DNA from: DATJJW01 sp035491935
GTDB lineage: Bacteria > Pseudomonadota > Alphaproteobacteria > ATCC43930 > CGMCC-115725
Direction of reading: 5' to 3'
NCBI GenBank assembly: GCA_035491935.1
Contig: DATJJW010000061.1
Location: 1 to 55,375, forward strand
Length of the DNA stretch: 55,375 nucleotides
The notes under the pieces were generated by a model. That model was not told the DNA's origin. It ran no database searches and saw only the letters and a program-made list of their open reading frames with translations. The translations under genes and the position numbers were made by a program. Positions 1 through 7,640 of the stretch are shown here, in pieces. Each line of letters opens with the position of its first letter. Positions within the stretch are counted from its first letter, which is position 1.

Positions 1-2
1 TG

Positions 3-311
3 CCCGAATTCGCGGTTGCCAATGTCCATCTGTCCCATGGGCAGATCCTGAACCGGCGGCAGCTCCACCGCATCGCCCGGTTCCTGCCCGGGCATGCGAT
101 GATCATCGGCGACTGCAATATGCTCGGGCCATCGCTGTTGCCGCGCTACAGCGATATCGGGCCCCGGATGGCGACGCACAATGCTGGTCACATCATCCCG
201 TTGCGACTCGACCGATGCTTCGTCCGCGGGCTGACCATCCTGGAGGCGGCGCTCCTGAACAGGGGAACCTCGGACCACCGGCCCATGGCCGTCATCTGCC
301 TCGCCGATTGA
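3..311 (+). CDS. Endonuclease/exonuclease/phosphatase family protein, 3' end
   Basis: This is the C-terminal ~102 residues of a metal-dependent phosphodiesterase-fold protein; the 5' part lies outside the window. Reading in from the edge gives VANVHLSHG, then the family's GDxN signature as IIGDCNM, and near the end SDHRPMAV, which holds the catalytic Asp-His pair of the fold. In this family these residues coordinate metal and activate water to cut phosphodiesters in nucleic acids, inositol phosphates or lipids. The substrate cannot be told from the fragment. The frame is open to the first base, so the gene is truncated only by the window edge. Confidence 0.75.
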   Translation, partial: PEFAVANVHLSHGQILNRRQLHRIARFLPGHAMIIGDCNMLGPSLLPRYSDIGPRMATHNAGHIIPLRLDRCFVRGLTILEAALLNRGTSDHRPMAVICLAD

Positions 312-383
312 GGCTTCCGCGCCTCCCCCTACGGGGATGAAATGCCGCAGCGCGGCCTATCACCTAGGGAGAGGAGAGCGCAG

Positions 384-599
384 ATGCGCAAGGTTGCAGT
401 TCTCGTGGTCGCCGGCCTCATGATTGCCTCCCTGTCCGGCTGTGTCGCCTATCCCGCGCCGGGCTATTACGCCGCGCCGGGATATTATGCGCCAGGGTAT
501 TATGCGCCGGGATACTACGGCTATTACGGCCCGAACGTCGTCGTCGGTGGCGGCTATTGGGGGCATGGTGGCTGGGGTCACGGTGGTTGGCACCATTAG
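384..599 (+). CDS. Small Tyr/Gly-rich lipoprotein
   Basis: This is a 71-residue secreted protein. The ATG at 384 is preferred over the upstream in-frame ATG at 342 because a purine-rich GGAGAGGAGAG Shine-Dalgarno lies just before it and because it puts a signal peptide at the true N-terminus. The hydrophobic segment VAVLVVAGLMIASL ends in the lipobox LSGC, so lipidation at Cys18 is predicted. The mature part is a run of APGYY repeats followed by a Gly/Trp/His-rich tail (GHGGWGHGGWHH). Short YAPGYY-type lipoproteins are common in alphaproteobacteria, but I know of no assigned function. The His-rich tail could bind metal; that is speculation. Confidence 0.7.
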   Translation: MRKVAVLVVAGLMIASLSGCVAYPAPGYYAAPGYYAPGYYAPGYYGYYGPNVVVGGGYWGHGGWGHGGWHH

Positions 600-605
600 C
601 CTGAT

Positions 606-653
606 CCGGAAGCGGCCGCGCCAAAGTCTCTGAACGGCGCGGAATCCTTCCGG
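606..653 (+). terminator. Nested hairpin after the small lipoprotein gene
   Basis: Two stacked perfect stems are present: CCGGAAG (606-612) with CTTCCGG (647-653), and inside it CCGCGCC (616-622) with GGCGCGG (636-642). A CTTTTTTC run follows about 20 bases downstream (673-680). This may terminate the lipoprotein transcript, although the T-run is further away than in a classical intrinsic terminator. I see no gene in the remainder of 600-856. Confidence 0.45.
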
Positions 654-856
654 TGGGCTGGCCATAGGTCGTCTTTTTTCTATTCCTTACGGTACCGCCG
701 CTTCGGCCGTTACGATGGCCGTTGCCACATCCCGTCGCGGGTGCTACCGAGAATGTCCTATAATTCGCCGTCGCGTTGCAATGCGGGCCGTGCGGGACAC
801 ATTGACCTTCCCTCATTGGCATAAGCATAAGCAACGCCAAGGTATCGGAGGGCGCA

Positions 857-1057
857 ATGAAGGACATGGAAAAGCGGACATCAAGTTCCTTTTGGAACAT
901 ATTGCAGCTACTGCCGTTTATCGGGCTGCTCTGGCTGCCCTTCTATAATTTCAAGGGACCGTCGCTCGGCGGGTTCCCGTTCTTCTACTGGTACCAGTTC
1001 GCCTGGGTGCCGGTGACGTCCTTCCTGATCTACCTCGGCTATAGGAAGATGAAATGA
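857..1057 (+). CDS. DUF3311 small membrane protein
   Basis: This 66-residue protein has two hydrophobic segments (about residues 13-28 and 41-60) separated by a loop containing NFKGPSLGGFPFFYWYQFAWV, which matches the DUF3311 pattern. DUF3311 proteins are encoded immediately before sodium:solute symporters and are thought to be a small partner subunit. Here the stop overlaps the symporter start (ATGA at 1054-1057), so translation is coupled. A GGAGGG Shine-Dalgarno sits ahead of the ATG. The topology and gene order support the family call; the molecular role is not established. Confidence 0.85.
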   Translation: MKDMEKRTSSSFWNILQLLPFIGLLWLPFYNFKGPSLGGFPFFYWYQFAWVPVTSFLIYLGYRKMK

Positions 1058-2625
1058 GCGCCTCGATCAATGTGACGGCGCTGGCTGTCTTCATCTTCTT
1101 CTTCGTGCTGATCACGGTCCTGGGCTTCGTCGCCGCGCGCTGGCGCCGGGGCGATCTCAATCAGCTCCATGAATGGGGTCTCGGCGGCCGCCGCTTCGGC
1201 ACGATCATCACCTGGTTCCTGGTCGGCGGCGACTTCTATACGGCCTATACCATCATCGCCGTGCCGGCGCTGGTCTATGCGGTCGGCGCCTATGGCTTCT
1301 TCGCCTTGCCCTATACGATCGTCGTCTATCCGCTGGTCTATCAGATCATGCCGCGGCTGTGGGCGGTGTGTCAGAAGCACAGCTATGTGACGGCGGCGGA
1401 TTTCGTCGAAGGTCGCTATGGCAGCTCCTGGCTGGCGCTGGCCGTGGCCCTGACCGGCATGCTCGCCACCATGCCGTATATCGCGCTGCAACTGGTCGGC
1501 ATGCAGGTGGTCATCGCGGCGCTGGGCCTGGGCGGCAGCGGATGGCAGGGCGATATACCGCTGGTCATCGCTTTCGTCATCCTGGCGGTCTACACCTATG
1601 CTTCGGGCCTGCGGGCGCCGGCGATGATCGCCTTCGTCAAGGATATCATGATCTATATCGTGGTGATCGCGGCGATCGCGATCATCCCTTTCAGCCTGGG
1701 TGGCTACGGCGCCGTGTTCGATGCGGCGGACAAGGCGTTCCAGGCCAAGGGCGGCGCCACCGGCCTGCTGCTCCAGCCGGCACAGTTCGTGCCCTTCGCG
1801 ACGCTGGCGCTCGGTTCGGCCTTCGCGGCCTTCATGTATCCCCACACCATGACCGGCGTGCTGTCCTCGTCGAGCGGCGATGTCGTACGCCGCAATGCGA
1901 TGCTGCTGCCGCTCTACACCATCCTGCTGGGCCTGATCGCCCTGCTGGGTTACATGGCGATCGCGGCAGGCATCTCGGTCAAGTCGGCGACCGAGGTGGT
2001 GCCGGCCTTGTTCCTCAAGATCTTCCCGGATTGGTTCGTGGGCTTCAGCTTCGCCGCGATCGCGATCGGCGCCCTGGTGCCGGCCTCGATCATGTCGATC
2101 GGCGCTTCCAACCTGTTCGCGCGCAATGTCTGGCGGACCTTCGTCAACCCGTCGATCTCGCCGGAGAGCGAGGCTTCCATGGCCAAGCTGGTGTCGTTGC
2201 TGGTCAAGTTCGGCGCGCTGGCATTCGTCGTGTGGCTGCCGACGCAATTCGCGATCTACCTGCAGCTGTTGGGCGGCGTCTGGATCATGCAGACCTTCCC
2301 GGCCATCGTCTTCGGCCTCTACAAGACGCGGATGCGTCCGGCGGCGCTGCTGCTCGGCTGGGCGGTCGGCATGGCGGTGGGCACGTGGATGGCCTATGCG
2401 GTCGGGCTGAAGCCGGTCTATCCGCTGGTCATCGGCGGTACGAGCTACAGCGTCTATATCGGTCTGATCGCCGGGGCCTTGAACCTGGCCGTCAGCGTGG
2501 TGGTCACCCTGCTGCTCGCCGCCATCGGCATCGGTGCCGGGCGGGACGATACGCGGCCGGAAGACTTCCATGTGTCGAAGGCCGGCAGTGCGCCGGAGAT
2601 CAATCCCGTGACCGAGGCGTTCTAA
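1054..2625 (+). CDS. Sodium:solute symporter (SSS family, monocarboxylate type)
   Basis: This is a 523-residue polytopic membrane protein with about 13 hydrophobic segments from residue 8 on, typical of the SSS/LeuT-fold family. The N-terminal part carries the family pattern LGGRRFGTIITWFLVGGDFYTAY. The pairing with DUF3311 resembles MctP-type uptake systems for lactate, pyruvate, acetate and propionate. Substrate assignment to short monocarboxylates is inferred from this pairing and not read from the sequence. It starts within the DUF3311 stop codon, has no room for another gene behind it, and ends 15 bases before a strong terminator hairpin. Confidence 0.85.
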   Translation: MSASINVTALAVFIFFFVLITVLGFVAARWRRGDLNQLHEWGLGGRRFGTIITWFLVGGDFYTAYTIIAVPALVYAVGAYGFFALPYTIVVYPLVYQIMPRLWAVCQKHSYVTAADFVEGRYGSSWLALAVALTGMLATMPYIALQLVGMQVVIAALGLGGSGWQGDIPLVIAFVILAVYTYASGLRAPAMIAFVKDIMIYIVVIAAIAIIPFSLGGYGAVFDAADKAFQAKGGATGLLLQPAQFVPFATLALGSAFAAFMYPHTMTGVLSSSSGDVVRRNAMLLPLYTILLGLIALLGYMAIAAGISVKSATEVVPALFLKIFPDWFVGFSFAAIAIGALVPASIMSIGASNLFARNVWRTFVNPSISPESEASMAKLVSLLVKFGALAFVVWLPTQFAIYLQLLGGVWIMQTFPAIVFGLYKTRMRPAALLLGWAVGMAVGTWMAYAVGLKPVYPLVIGGTSYSVYIGLIAGALNLAVSVVVTLLLAAIGIGAGRDDTRPEDFHVSKAGSAPEINPVTEAF

Positions 2626-2640
2626 ACGCCCGGTAGAGCC

Positions 2641-2690
2641 CTTGCCGGGCAGGTGGCATCCCATCCTGCCCGGCAAGTCGCCTTTTCTCG
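2641..2690 (+). terminator. Rho-independent-type terminator after the symporter
   Basis: A perfect 13-bp inverted repeat (CTTGCCGGGCAGG at 2641-2653 and its complement at 2665-2677) has an 11-base loop and is followed by TCGCCTTTTCTCG. It lies 15 bases after the symporter stop, the expected place for the end of the two-gene transcript. Confidence 0.8.
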
Positions 2691-2710
2691 CTCTAAACGT
2701 GTGGGCCGAA

Positions 2711-2750
2711 TCAAATGGCTTTAGGTTGAAATGACCTAAAGCCATCTTGA
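2711..2750. repeat. Palindromic intergenic element, possible dispersed REP-like repeat
   Basis: A perfect 12-bp inverted repeat (ATGGCTTTAGGT at 2715-2726 and its complement at 2734-2745) is framed by TCAA at 2711-2714 and TTGA at 2747-2750, giving a hairpin of nearly 16 bp with one bulged base. It has no T-tail and lies 70 bases beyond the terminator, so it is not needed for termination. AT-rich palindromes of this form occur as dispersed repeats in several alphaproteobacterial genomes. Only one copy is visible in this window. Confidence 0.45.
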
Positions 2751-3187
2751 TCTGGACTTGCGAGCGCGAAGCCTTCCAATTCCCATCATCCACGATGACG
2801 CCGAGGGCGCGGCCACCAAGGCCTTTCCCGTCAATCCTGCGACACGCCCGTCAATTTATTAAAAATCGTTAACGCCTTCAAATTTCTAGGCTTATCGTCG
2901 AATATTCAGCGCCAATTGTTGCGTTTTCAACCATGTGAGCAAACTCCATGGTTGATAGTTTGATTAAAATGTGGTTAACGTGATGTCCCTGGGAACGCGA
3001 CTATTTGAATGCTGAAATAAATCCAGCCTTCCGAAACCTCGCCGCTGTGTGCGGGAGGAAACTATTTTTCGCGATCTCTGGTCTATGAATTTTGATACGT
3101 CAGCAACGTAGAGCTGTGCGCGCCTTGCGGGTCATTGAAACCGATTTATCGGTAGAGAAAGGACTTTCCCGCCGTTGCGGTGCGATC
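2751..3187. other. Gene-free AT-rich leader before the sigma-54 activator gene
   Basis: No convincing ORF lies here. Base composition drops well below that of the surrounding genes, especially from 2830 to 3130. A 9-bp inverted repeat, TCAACCATG (2927-2935) with CATGGTTGA (2947-2955), flanks an 11-base loop and could be an operator for the gene that starts at 3201. Promoter elements were not assigned. The low GC suggests a long regulatory region. Confidence 0.5.
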
Positions 3188-3200
3188 AGGAGAGGGTGCT

Positions 3201-4367
3201 ATGGTGAATGATAAACGGCGACCGTCGCAATTGTCCGCGGATGATTCGAGCCGTTACATCAAGGAAGCCGTAGCCCGACGTTCTCCACCGCCGCCGACAT
3301 CCGACCCCTCGTTCATCGTCGGCAACAGTCCGCAGATGCTCGAGGTTTTCGACCGCATCAGGCGATTTGCGCCCTATGAATTGCCGGTCCTGATCACTGG
3401 CGAAAGCGGCACGGGCAAGGAACTGGTCGCCAAGGCCATCCACGAACGATCCGGCCGGGCGTCGGGTCCCTTCGTCGCCGTGAATTGCGCCGGCATGCCT
3501 GCCACCCTGATCGCGTCGGAGCTGTTTGGCTATGAGAAGGGGGCCTTCACCGGTGCGCTCGCCCGAAAACGCGGGCTTGTCGAGCAGGCGGCGAATGGCA
3601 CGCTGCTCCTGGACGAGATCGGCGACATGCCCTTCGATCTCCAGGGCCATTTGCTGCGGTTCCTGCAAGAGGAAGAGATCGTCCGCGTCGGCGGCCATGA
3701 ACCGGTCAAGGTGAGCGTCCGCGTGATCGCGGCGACCAACGTCAAGATGGCCGATGCCGTGGCGGCCGGGCGTCTGCGCGAGGATCTGTTCTACCGCCTC
3801 AACGTGCTCAGCCTGCATCTGCCGCCGCTGCGCCTGCGCGCGGGGGACATTCCGATCCTGGTGAATTATTTCCTGGAGACGATCGCGCGCGAACTGCATC
3901 GGCCGAAGCCGCAGATAAGCCCATTGGCCGTCGCCGCGCTGGAAGCCCATCGCTGGCCCGGCAACATACGCGAGCTGATCGCCACGCTGCGTCGTGCCAT
4001 CGTGCTCTGCAACGACGATTTGATCGAGACGGGCGACCTCGGTATGGAATTCGCCGAAGCGCCATCCAGCCAGCCGATCAAGCTCATGCCCGACCGGCCG
4101 CGTCCCGGATCGGAAGAGGAGCGCGCTTTGCTGCTCGATACGCTGGGCGACCACGGGTGGAACATCACGCGCTGCGCGCAAGTGCTCAACGTTTCCCGCG
4201 TGACGCTCTATCGCATGCTCGAGCGCCAAGGTCTCAATGTCAGCGATGAGGGCAAGAGCCCCGGTCTCGCCCGCGGCCGGACCGGCATGCGCCCGGCACC
4301 CATGGGGTTGACGACGCGCGCCGAAGGCAAGCCGTCCTACCCGCTTCTACGCCCCGACGGCATCTGA
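3201..4367 (+). CDS. Sigma-54-dependent transcriptional activator without receiver domain
   Basis: This is a 388-residue bacterial enhancer-binding protein. The central AAA+ domain shows Walker A GESGTGKE (about 67-74), the sigma-54 contact loop GAFTGA (114-119), Walker B LLLDEIGD (135-142), the sensor ATN (178-180) and RLREDLFYRLNV (191-202) with the arginine-finger region. A Fis-type helix-turn-helix (NITRCAQVLNVSRVTLYRML) follows near residues 318-340. The N-terminus is only ~38 residues and contains no receiver, GAF or PAS domain, so activity must be controlled by expression or by a partner protein. The start at 3201 follows AGGAGAGGG; an in-frame GTG at 3180 is less likely. The next promoter downstream is a -24/-12 site, so the fibre operon is the probable target. 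Confidence 0.9.
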   Translation: MVNDKRRPSQLSADDSSRYIKEAVARRSPPPPTSDPSFIVGNSPQMLEVFDRIRRFAPYELPVLITGESGTGKELVAKAIHERSGRASGPFVAVNCAGMPATLIASELFGYEKGAFTGALARKRGLVEQAANGTLLLDEIGDMPFDLQGHLLRFLQEEEIVRVGGHEPVKVSVRVIAATNVKMADAVAAGRLREDLFYRLNVLSLHLPPLRLRAGDIPILVNYFLETIARELHRPKPQISPLAVAALEAHRWPGNIRELIATLRRAIVLCNDDLIETGDLGMEFAEAPSSQPIKLMPDRPRPGSEEERALLLDTLGDHGWNITRCAQVLNVSRVTLYRMLERQGLNVSDEGKSPGLARGRTGMRPAPMGLTTRAEGKPSYPLLRPDGI

Positions 4368-4510
4368 GCCGCGCTGTATCAGCGGCGTAATGGTTAATGT
4401 AAAGTTAACAAGAAAAAATGAACGGCGACACCATGCGCGACATGGAAAAATAACGCTTAATGCGTTGATCCCATTAGAATATCTCCTCGGCGTCACTCTC
4501 CGAAAAGCTC

Positions 4511-4527
4511 TGGCATATCCCTTGCTA
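4511..4527 (+). promoter_or_regulatory. Sigma-54 (-24/-12) promoter of the amyloid-like operon
   Basis: TGGCATATCCCTTGCTA matches the RpoN consensus TGGCAC-N5-TTGCW, with GG and GC exactly 12 bases apart (4512 and 4524). Transcription would start near 4537, leaving a ~70-base leader before the ATG at 4609. The gene immediately upstream encodes a sigma-54 activator, which supports the assignment. Confidence 0.8.
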
Positions 4528-4608
4528 TTTCCCTTCGAGCGTACTTTGGCGGGTAGGTCACCGGCCGAACAGGACGCCGAACTCAACGGGAGAAATGGGA
4601 GAATCGAT

Positions 4609-5664
4609 ATGCGTAAATTCTTTCTTTTGACGGTGTCTGTGTTCGCTATGACCAGCGTTGCCGCATACGCCGACGAGCATAACGGCGGTAACAATAACGG
4701 CAACAATGGTGGCGACCCCGGCAAGAGCCATACGCCGCCGAGCCTGGAGCAGTACCTCTCGGTCGCGGTCGCGGTGAACTATGCCGATTCGTCTGACAAC
4801 GACCATTCGCTCTCGAACGGCCAGAAGAACTCCGCTCAGATCGGCTCGTCGTTCCAAGGGGCTGAAGGCGTCTCCAACCAGAACCAGAATGCCGGCGCCA
4901 ACAGCGCGCTGCAGAACTCGCTGTCGCTGGCCTATGTCCAGGGCTGCGCCTGCGGCACGACCGTCGGCGGCGGTTCCAAGGATGGTTCGAGCGGTTCGAT
5001 CGGCGATGCGGCGGCCTTTGCCGCGGCCCTGAATTTCGGCTCGATCGAGGAAGCCGGTGGTGTCCATATCGACGACCCGCACAGCTATCATTCGGCGCCG
5101 ACTTCGGCATCGGCGACGATCAACAACGGTGCCTATAACGGCTTCACCGGCGCGGCGCAGGTGAACCAGAATGCCGGTGCCGGCTCGCTGCTGCAAAACG
5201 CCACGGCGCTGGCCTCGGTCAACCCGATCTCCGGCACGATCGACCAGACCAAGGTGGCACTCGGCCTCGCGCTCAATGACGGCTCGGTCACGGACAACGC
5301 GGTTTCCAACGACCAGCACAACACCACGAGCGCCATCGACGGCTCGTTCAACAACATGAAGGGTGTTGCGAACGTCAACCAGAACGCGGCCGCCAACTCG
5401 CTGCTGCAGAATTCGACGGCGATTTCGTCGATCGAATACTGCAACTGCGCGGCGACCGATCTCAGCGCTTCGGCGGCCCTCAGCGCCAATATCGGTAATG
5501 TGAACGACAACAGCTTCAGCGCCACCAATGGCTCGAACGCCACCACGATGAACGGGTCGTTCAACGGCTCGCAGGGCGTGATGCAGATCTCGCAGAACGC
5601 GGGCGCCAACAGCCTGCTGCAAAATGCAGCTTCGGTGGCCGTCATCACGCAAGTCGCGCACTAA
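4609..5664 (+). CDS. Repeat-containing secreted fibre protein, Fap/curlin-like amyloid subunit
   Basis: This is a 351-residue protein with a Sec signal peptide (MRKFFLLTVSVFAMTSVAAYA, cleavage near residue 21). The mature chain is rich in Asn, Gln, Ser, Gly and Ala. It carries four imperfect ~30-residue repeats at about 80-110, 175-204, 246-275 and 317-346, built on G-x5-VNQNAGANSLLQNATALASV. The pattern recalls FapB/FapC repeats of the Pseudomonas functional amyloid (V-N-x-A-G-x-N-N-Q-x-N) and, more loosely, curlin. Two CxC motifs, GCACG (after repeat 1) and YCNCA (after repeat 3), take the place of the CxxC known in FapC. The start at 4609 is chosen for GGGAG at 4597-4601 and for the signal peptide. 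The downstream C39 protease and beta-barrel gene fit a fibre secretion operon. It is the most likely major subunit. Confidence 0.75.
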   Translation: MRKFFLLTVSVFAMTSVAAYADEHNGGNNNGNNGGDPGKSHTPPSLEQYLSVAVAVNYADSSDNDHSLSNGQKNSAQIGSSFQGAEGVSNQNQNAGANSALQNSLSLAYVQGCACGTTVGGGSKDGSSGSIGDAAAFAAALNFGSIEEAGGVHIDDPHSYHSAPTSASATINNGAYNGFTGAAQVNQNAGAGSLLQNATALASVNPISGTIDQTKVALGLALNDGSVTDNAVSNDQHNTTSAIDGSFNNMKGVANVNQNAAANSLLQNSTAISSIEYCNCAATDLSASAALSANIGNVNDNSFSATNGSNATTMNGSFNGSQGVMQISQNAGANSLLQNAASVAVITQVAH

Positions 5665-5695
5665 GTCCGTCTTCGGCTGCATCCCTTCACAGCCA

Positions 5696-5721
5696 CCGGC
5701 CCCTCGATCCCGAGGGGCCGG
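5696..5721 (+). promoter_or_regulatory. Perfect GC-rich hairpin 1 after the fibre gene
   Basis: CCGGCCCCTCG (5696-5706) pairs fully with its complement at 5711-5721 around a four-base loop. There is no T-tract, so it is more likely an RNA-stabilising or attenuating structure than a full terminator. It lies 31 bases after the fibre gene stop. Confidence 0.65.
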
Positions 5722-5747
5722 GGCCGGAAGAAGGGAAGGCTCCCGCG

Positions 5748-5774
5748 TACCCCGGCGGCTCGGCCGCCGGGGTA
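5748..5774 (+). promoter_or_regulatory. Perfect GC-rich hairpin 2 before the second operon gene
   Basis: TACCCCGGCGGC (5748-5759) pairs perfectly with 5763-5774 around a TCG loop and is followed by TCTCTTCC. It sits 33 bases before the next ATG. Together with the hairpin at 5696 it separates the putative major subunit from the accessory genes, as expected if the former must be made in large excess. Confidence 0.65.
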
Positions 5775-5807
5775 TCTCTTCCGGTTCTGAGAGAAGGAAT
5801 TGGCGCG

Positions 5808-6128
5808 ATGACGAGAAACATCCGGGTGCTCACCGCCATGGCCGTCGCGGTGGGAATGCTGAAGCTTCCGGTGATTGCTTATGCCGATCCTCTACCTGTT
5901 CCGCCCGTCTCGCTGAGCGATCTGCAAGACAGCGCCGCCAAGGGCCTGCCGGACAATTTGAACTCGGCACAGGTCTCGGCCAATTCCGTGGGCACCAACA
6001 CGGTGACGGGCATCATCAGCAATGCCGGCTCACTCAACAACAATAGCGGGCTGACCACCGTCCTGCAGAATACCGGCAACAATTCGCTGTTCCAGACCTC
6101 GACGGTCATGAACATCACGATCCATTAG
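5808..6128 (+). CDS. Small secreted single-repeat protein, possible amyloid minor subunit
   Basis: This 106-residue protein has a signal peptide (hydrophobic VLTAMAVAVGMLKLPVIAYA, cleavage near residue 26). The mature C-terminal half is Asn/Ser-rich and contains one copy of a motif like those in the preceding fibre protein (GLTTVLQNTGNNSLFQ), ending in TVMNITIH. A single repeat and small size suggest a nucleator or tip component; this is inference. A GAGAAGGAA Shine-Dalgarno precedes the ATG. Its last residues resemble those of the small secreted protein encoded at 7641-7961 (TTMTVH), so the two may interact or share an origin. Confidence 0.65.
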   Translation: MTRNIRVLTAMAVAVGMLKLPVIAYADPLPVPPVSLSDLQDSAAKGLPDNLNSAQVSANSVGTNTVTGIISNAGSLNNNSGLTTVLQNTGNNSLFQTSTVMNITIH

Positions 6129-6151
6129 CCGAAGGTTGAGGAGGTAGCGCG

Positions 6152-6859
6152 ATGCTGCGACCGATACGCCTCATGCTTGCCTGCCTTTGCGGCGGTCTCG
6201 GCCTGGCGGGGATCGTCGCTTCGGCTTATGCCGGCGACATGACCCTCACCAGCGAGATAACCGGCTCGACGGCGTTCCATGTGCCCGTGAAGAGCTTCAA
6301 GGAATTGAAGTTCGTGCACACCTTGCATCAGCAGGTCGATTATTCCTGCGGCGCAGCGGCGATCGCGACCTTGCTGACATATTCCTACGGCAAGCCCGTG
6401 GCCGAGCGGACCGTGTTGCAGGACATGCTCGACCACGGCGACAAGCAGGTCATCCAGACCAAGGGCTTCTCGCTGCTCGACATACGCAACTACCTTGCCC
6501 GGCAGGGTCTGCAGTCAGGCGGCTACCGGTTGCCGCTGGACAAGATCCCCGAGGTCGCCGTTCCCGGCATCGTCCTCATCAACCACAATGGCTACAACCA
6601 CTTCGTCGTGGTCGACGGGTTCAAGGATGGCCGCCTGCTGCTGGCCGACCCGTCCTTGGGCGCCCGGACCGTCGATGTCGACACGTTCAAGCGCGAATGG
6701 ACGGGGGTCTATTTCGTGATCCTCACCGGCGCCGACGACGCCAGGCGCAAATTCAATCTCAAGGAGGATTGGTCGCTTCAGGGACATGGCACCTGGGACC
6801 GGTTCCGCGACACGTTCGACCTGGCGCGGCTGAGCTTCAAAAGCGCTGATGCATTCTGA
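6152..6859 (+). CDS. C39-family cysteine peptidase, FapD-like
   Basis: This 235-residue protein has a signal peptide (cleavage near residue 27) and a papain-like C39 domain. The predicted catalytic residues are visible: Gln60/61 and Cys66 in LHQQVDYSCGAAA, His150 in NHNGYNHFVVV, and Asp166 in LLLADPSLG. C39 domains cleave leader peptides in bacteriocin exporters. In Fap operons the C39 protein FapD is a periplasmic protease needed for fibre export and probably for processing of FapF. Position between the fibre-subunit genes and the beta-barrel gene matches that system. It starts 23 bases after the small subunit gene with GAGGAGGT upstream. Confidence 0.85.
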   Translation: MLRPIRLMLACLCGGLGLAGIVASAYAGDMTLTSEITGSTAFHVPVKSFKELKFVHTLHQQVDYSCGAAAIATLLTYSYGKPVAERTVLQDMLDHGDKQVIQTKGFSLLDIRNYLARQGLQSGGYRLPLDKIPEVAVPGIVLINHNGYNHFVVVDGFKDGRLLLADPSLGARTVDVDTFKREWTGVYFVILTGADDARRKFNLKEDWSLQGHGTWDRFRDTFDLARLSFKSADAF

Positions 6860-6873
6860 TTGGGGGCAAGACC

Positions 6874-7632
6874 ATGAGAATAAGCCATGCTCTCTATCCC
6901 GCGGTCGCAGCGTTATCCCTGTTGGTGATGCGCGACGCCTATGCGGATGTTCCAGGCAGATCCGGCCCGGCGCCCAAAGCCGTCGATCTCTTCGACTATT
7001 ACGCGCCCGGTGTCGTTCCCGGGCCGAAGGCGAGCGTCCATGAGGCCGCGGCGAGTACCCGGTTATCCGTCCAGCCGGCGCCTGTCCAGTCGGTGTTTGC
7101 CCAGTCAGCGCCCGTCCAGTCAGCGCCCGTCCAGGCAACACCTGCCCAATCGGCACCCATCCAATTGGCGATGGCGAACGAGATACCGGCCGACCAGCTG
7201 GGCGATATCCGTGGCGGCTTCTCCCTGCCCAGCGGCATGGAGATCAGCTTCGGCTTCGACATCGCCACACGGGTCGGCGGCGATGTCGTGCAGCAATTGA
7301 GCGTGCCGATGACGAATGTGCCGGGCACGGGTTCCTCGGTGCCGCTATCCGTGCTGTCGCAGGGGGCGTCGAGCTCCGTTCAGCTCTCGCTTGGCTCCGC
7401 GGCGCCCGTATCGGTGTCCTCGCTCGCCAATACCGGCCTCACCTCGATCACCACCACGCTGGGTGCCGGCGGGATCTCGTCGCTCATCCAGAACCAGGCG
7501 AACGGTCAGGTCATCCAGCAGACCCGCGTGCTCGACGTGTCGATCAGCGGGCTTACGCAATCCCTGGCACAGCAGGCCGCGCACACCATGATGGTCAATG
7601 CGCTCGCGGCCGCTTCCATGCCGCGTCATTGA
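6874..7632 (+). CDS. Secreted FapE-like protein
   Basis: This 252-residue protein has a signal peptide (ALYPAVAALSLLVMRDAYA, cleavage near residue 24). A low-complexity stretch of P-V-Q-S-A pentapeptides (about residues 68-100) is followed by ADQLGDIRGGFSLPSGMEISFGFDIATRVGG. The pattern L-x2-(I/M)RGGF-x3-G(L/M)xISFG is what I associate with FapE, a minor extracellular Fap component. The C-terminal part is Ser/Thr/Gln-rich and contains a repeat-like segment (SSLIQNQANGQVIQQTRVLDV). The gene follows the C39 peptidase by 14 bases and is on the same transcript. The FapE assignment rests on this motif and on context, so it is moderately secure. Confidence 0.6.
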   Translation: MRISHALYPAVAALSLLVMRDAYADVPGRSGPAPKAVDLFDYYAPGVVPGPKASVHEAAASTRLSVQPAPVQSVFAQSAPVQSAPVQATPAQSAPIQLAMANEIPADQLGDIRGGFSLPSGMEISFGFDIATRVGGDVVQQLSVPMTNVPGTGSSVPLSVLSQGASSSVQLSLGSAAPVSVSSLANTGLTSITTTLGAGGISSLIQNQANGQVIQQTRVLDVSISGLTQSLAQQAAHTMMVNALAAASMPRH

Positions 7633-7640
7633 GGGACGAG

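Noticed and set aside
1039..2793. Long minus-strand frame (584 codons) opposite the symporter gene
   Set aside because: It is antisense to a clear 13-segment transporter, has Arg/His/Asp-rich composition typical of reverse frames in GC-rich DNA, and has no recognisable motif.
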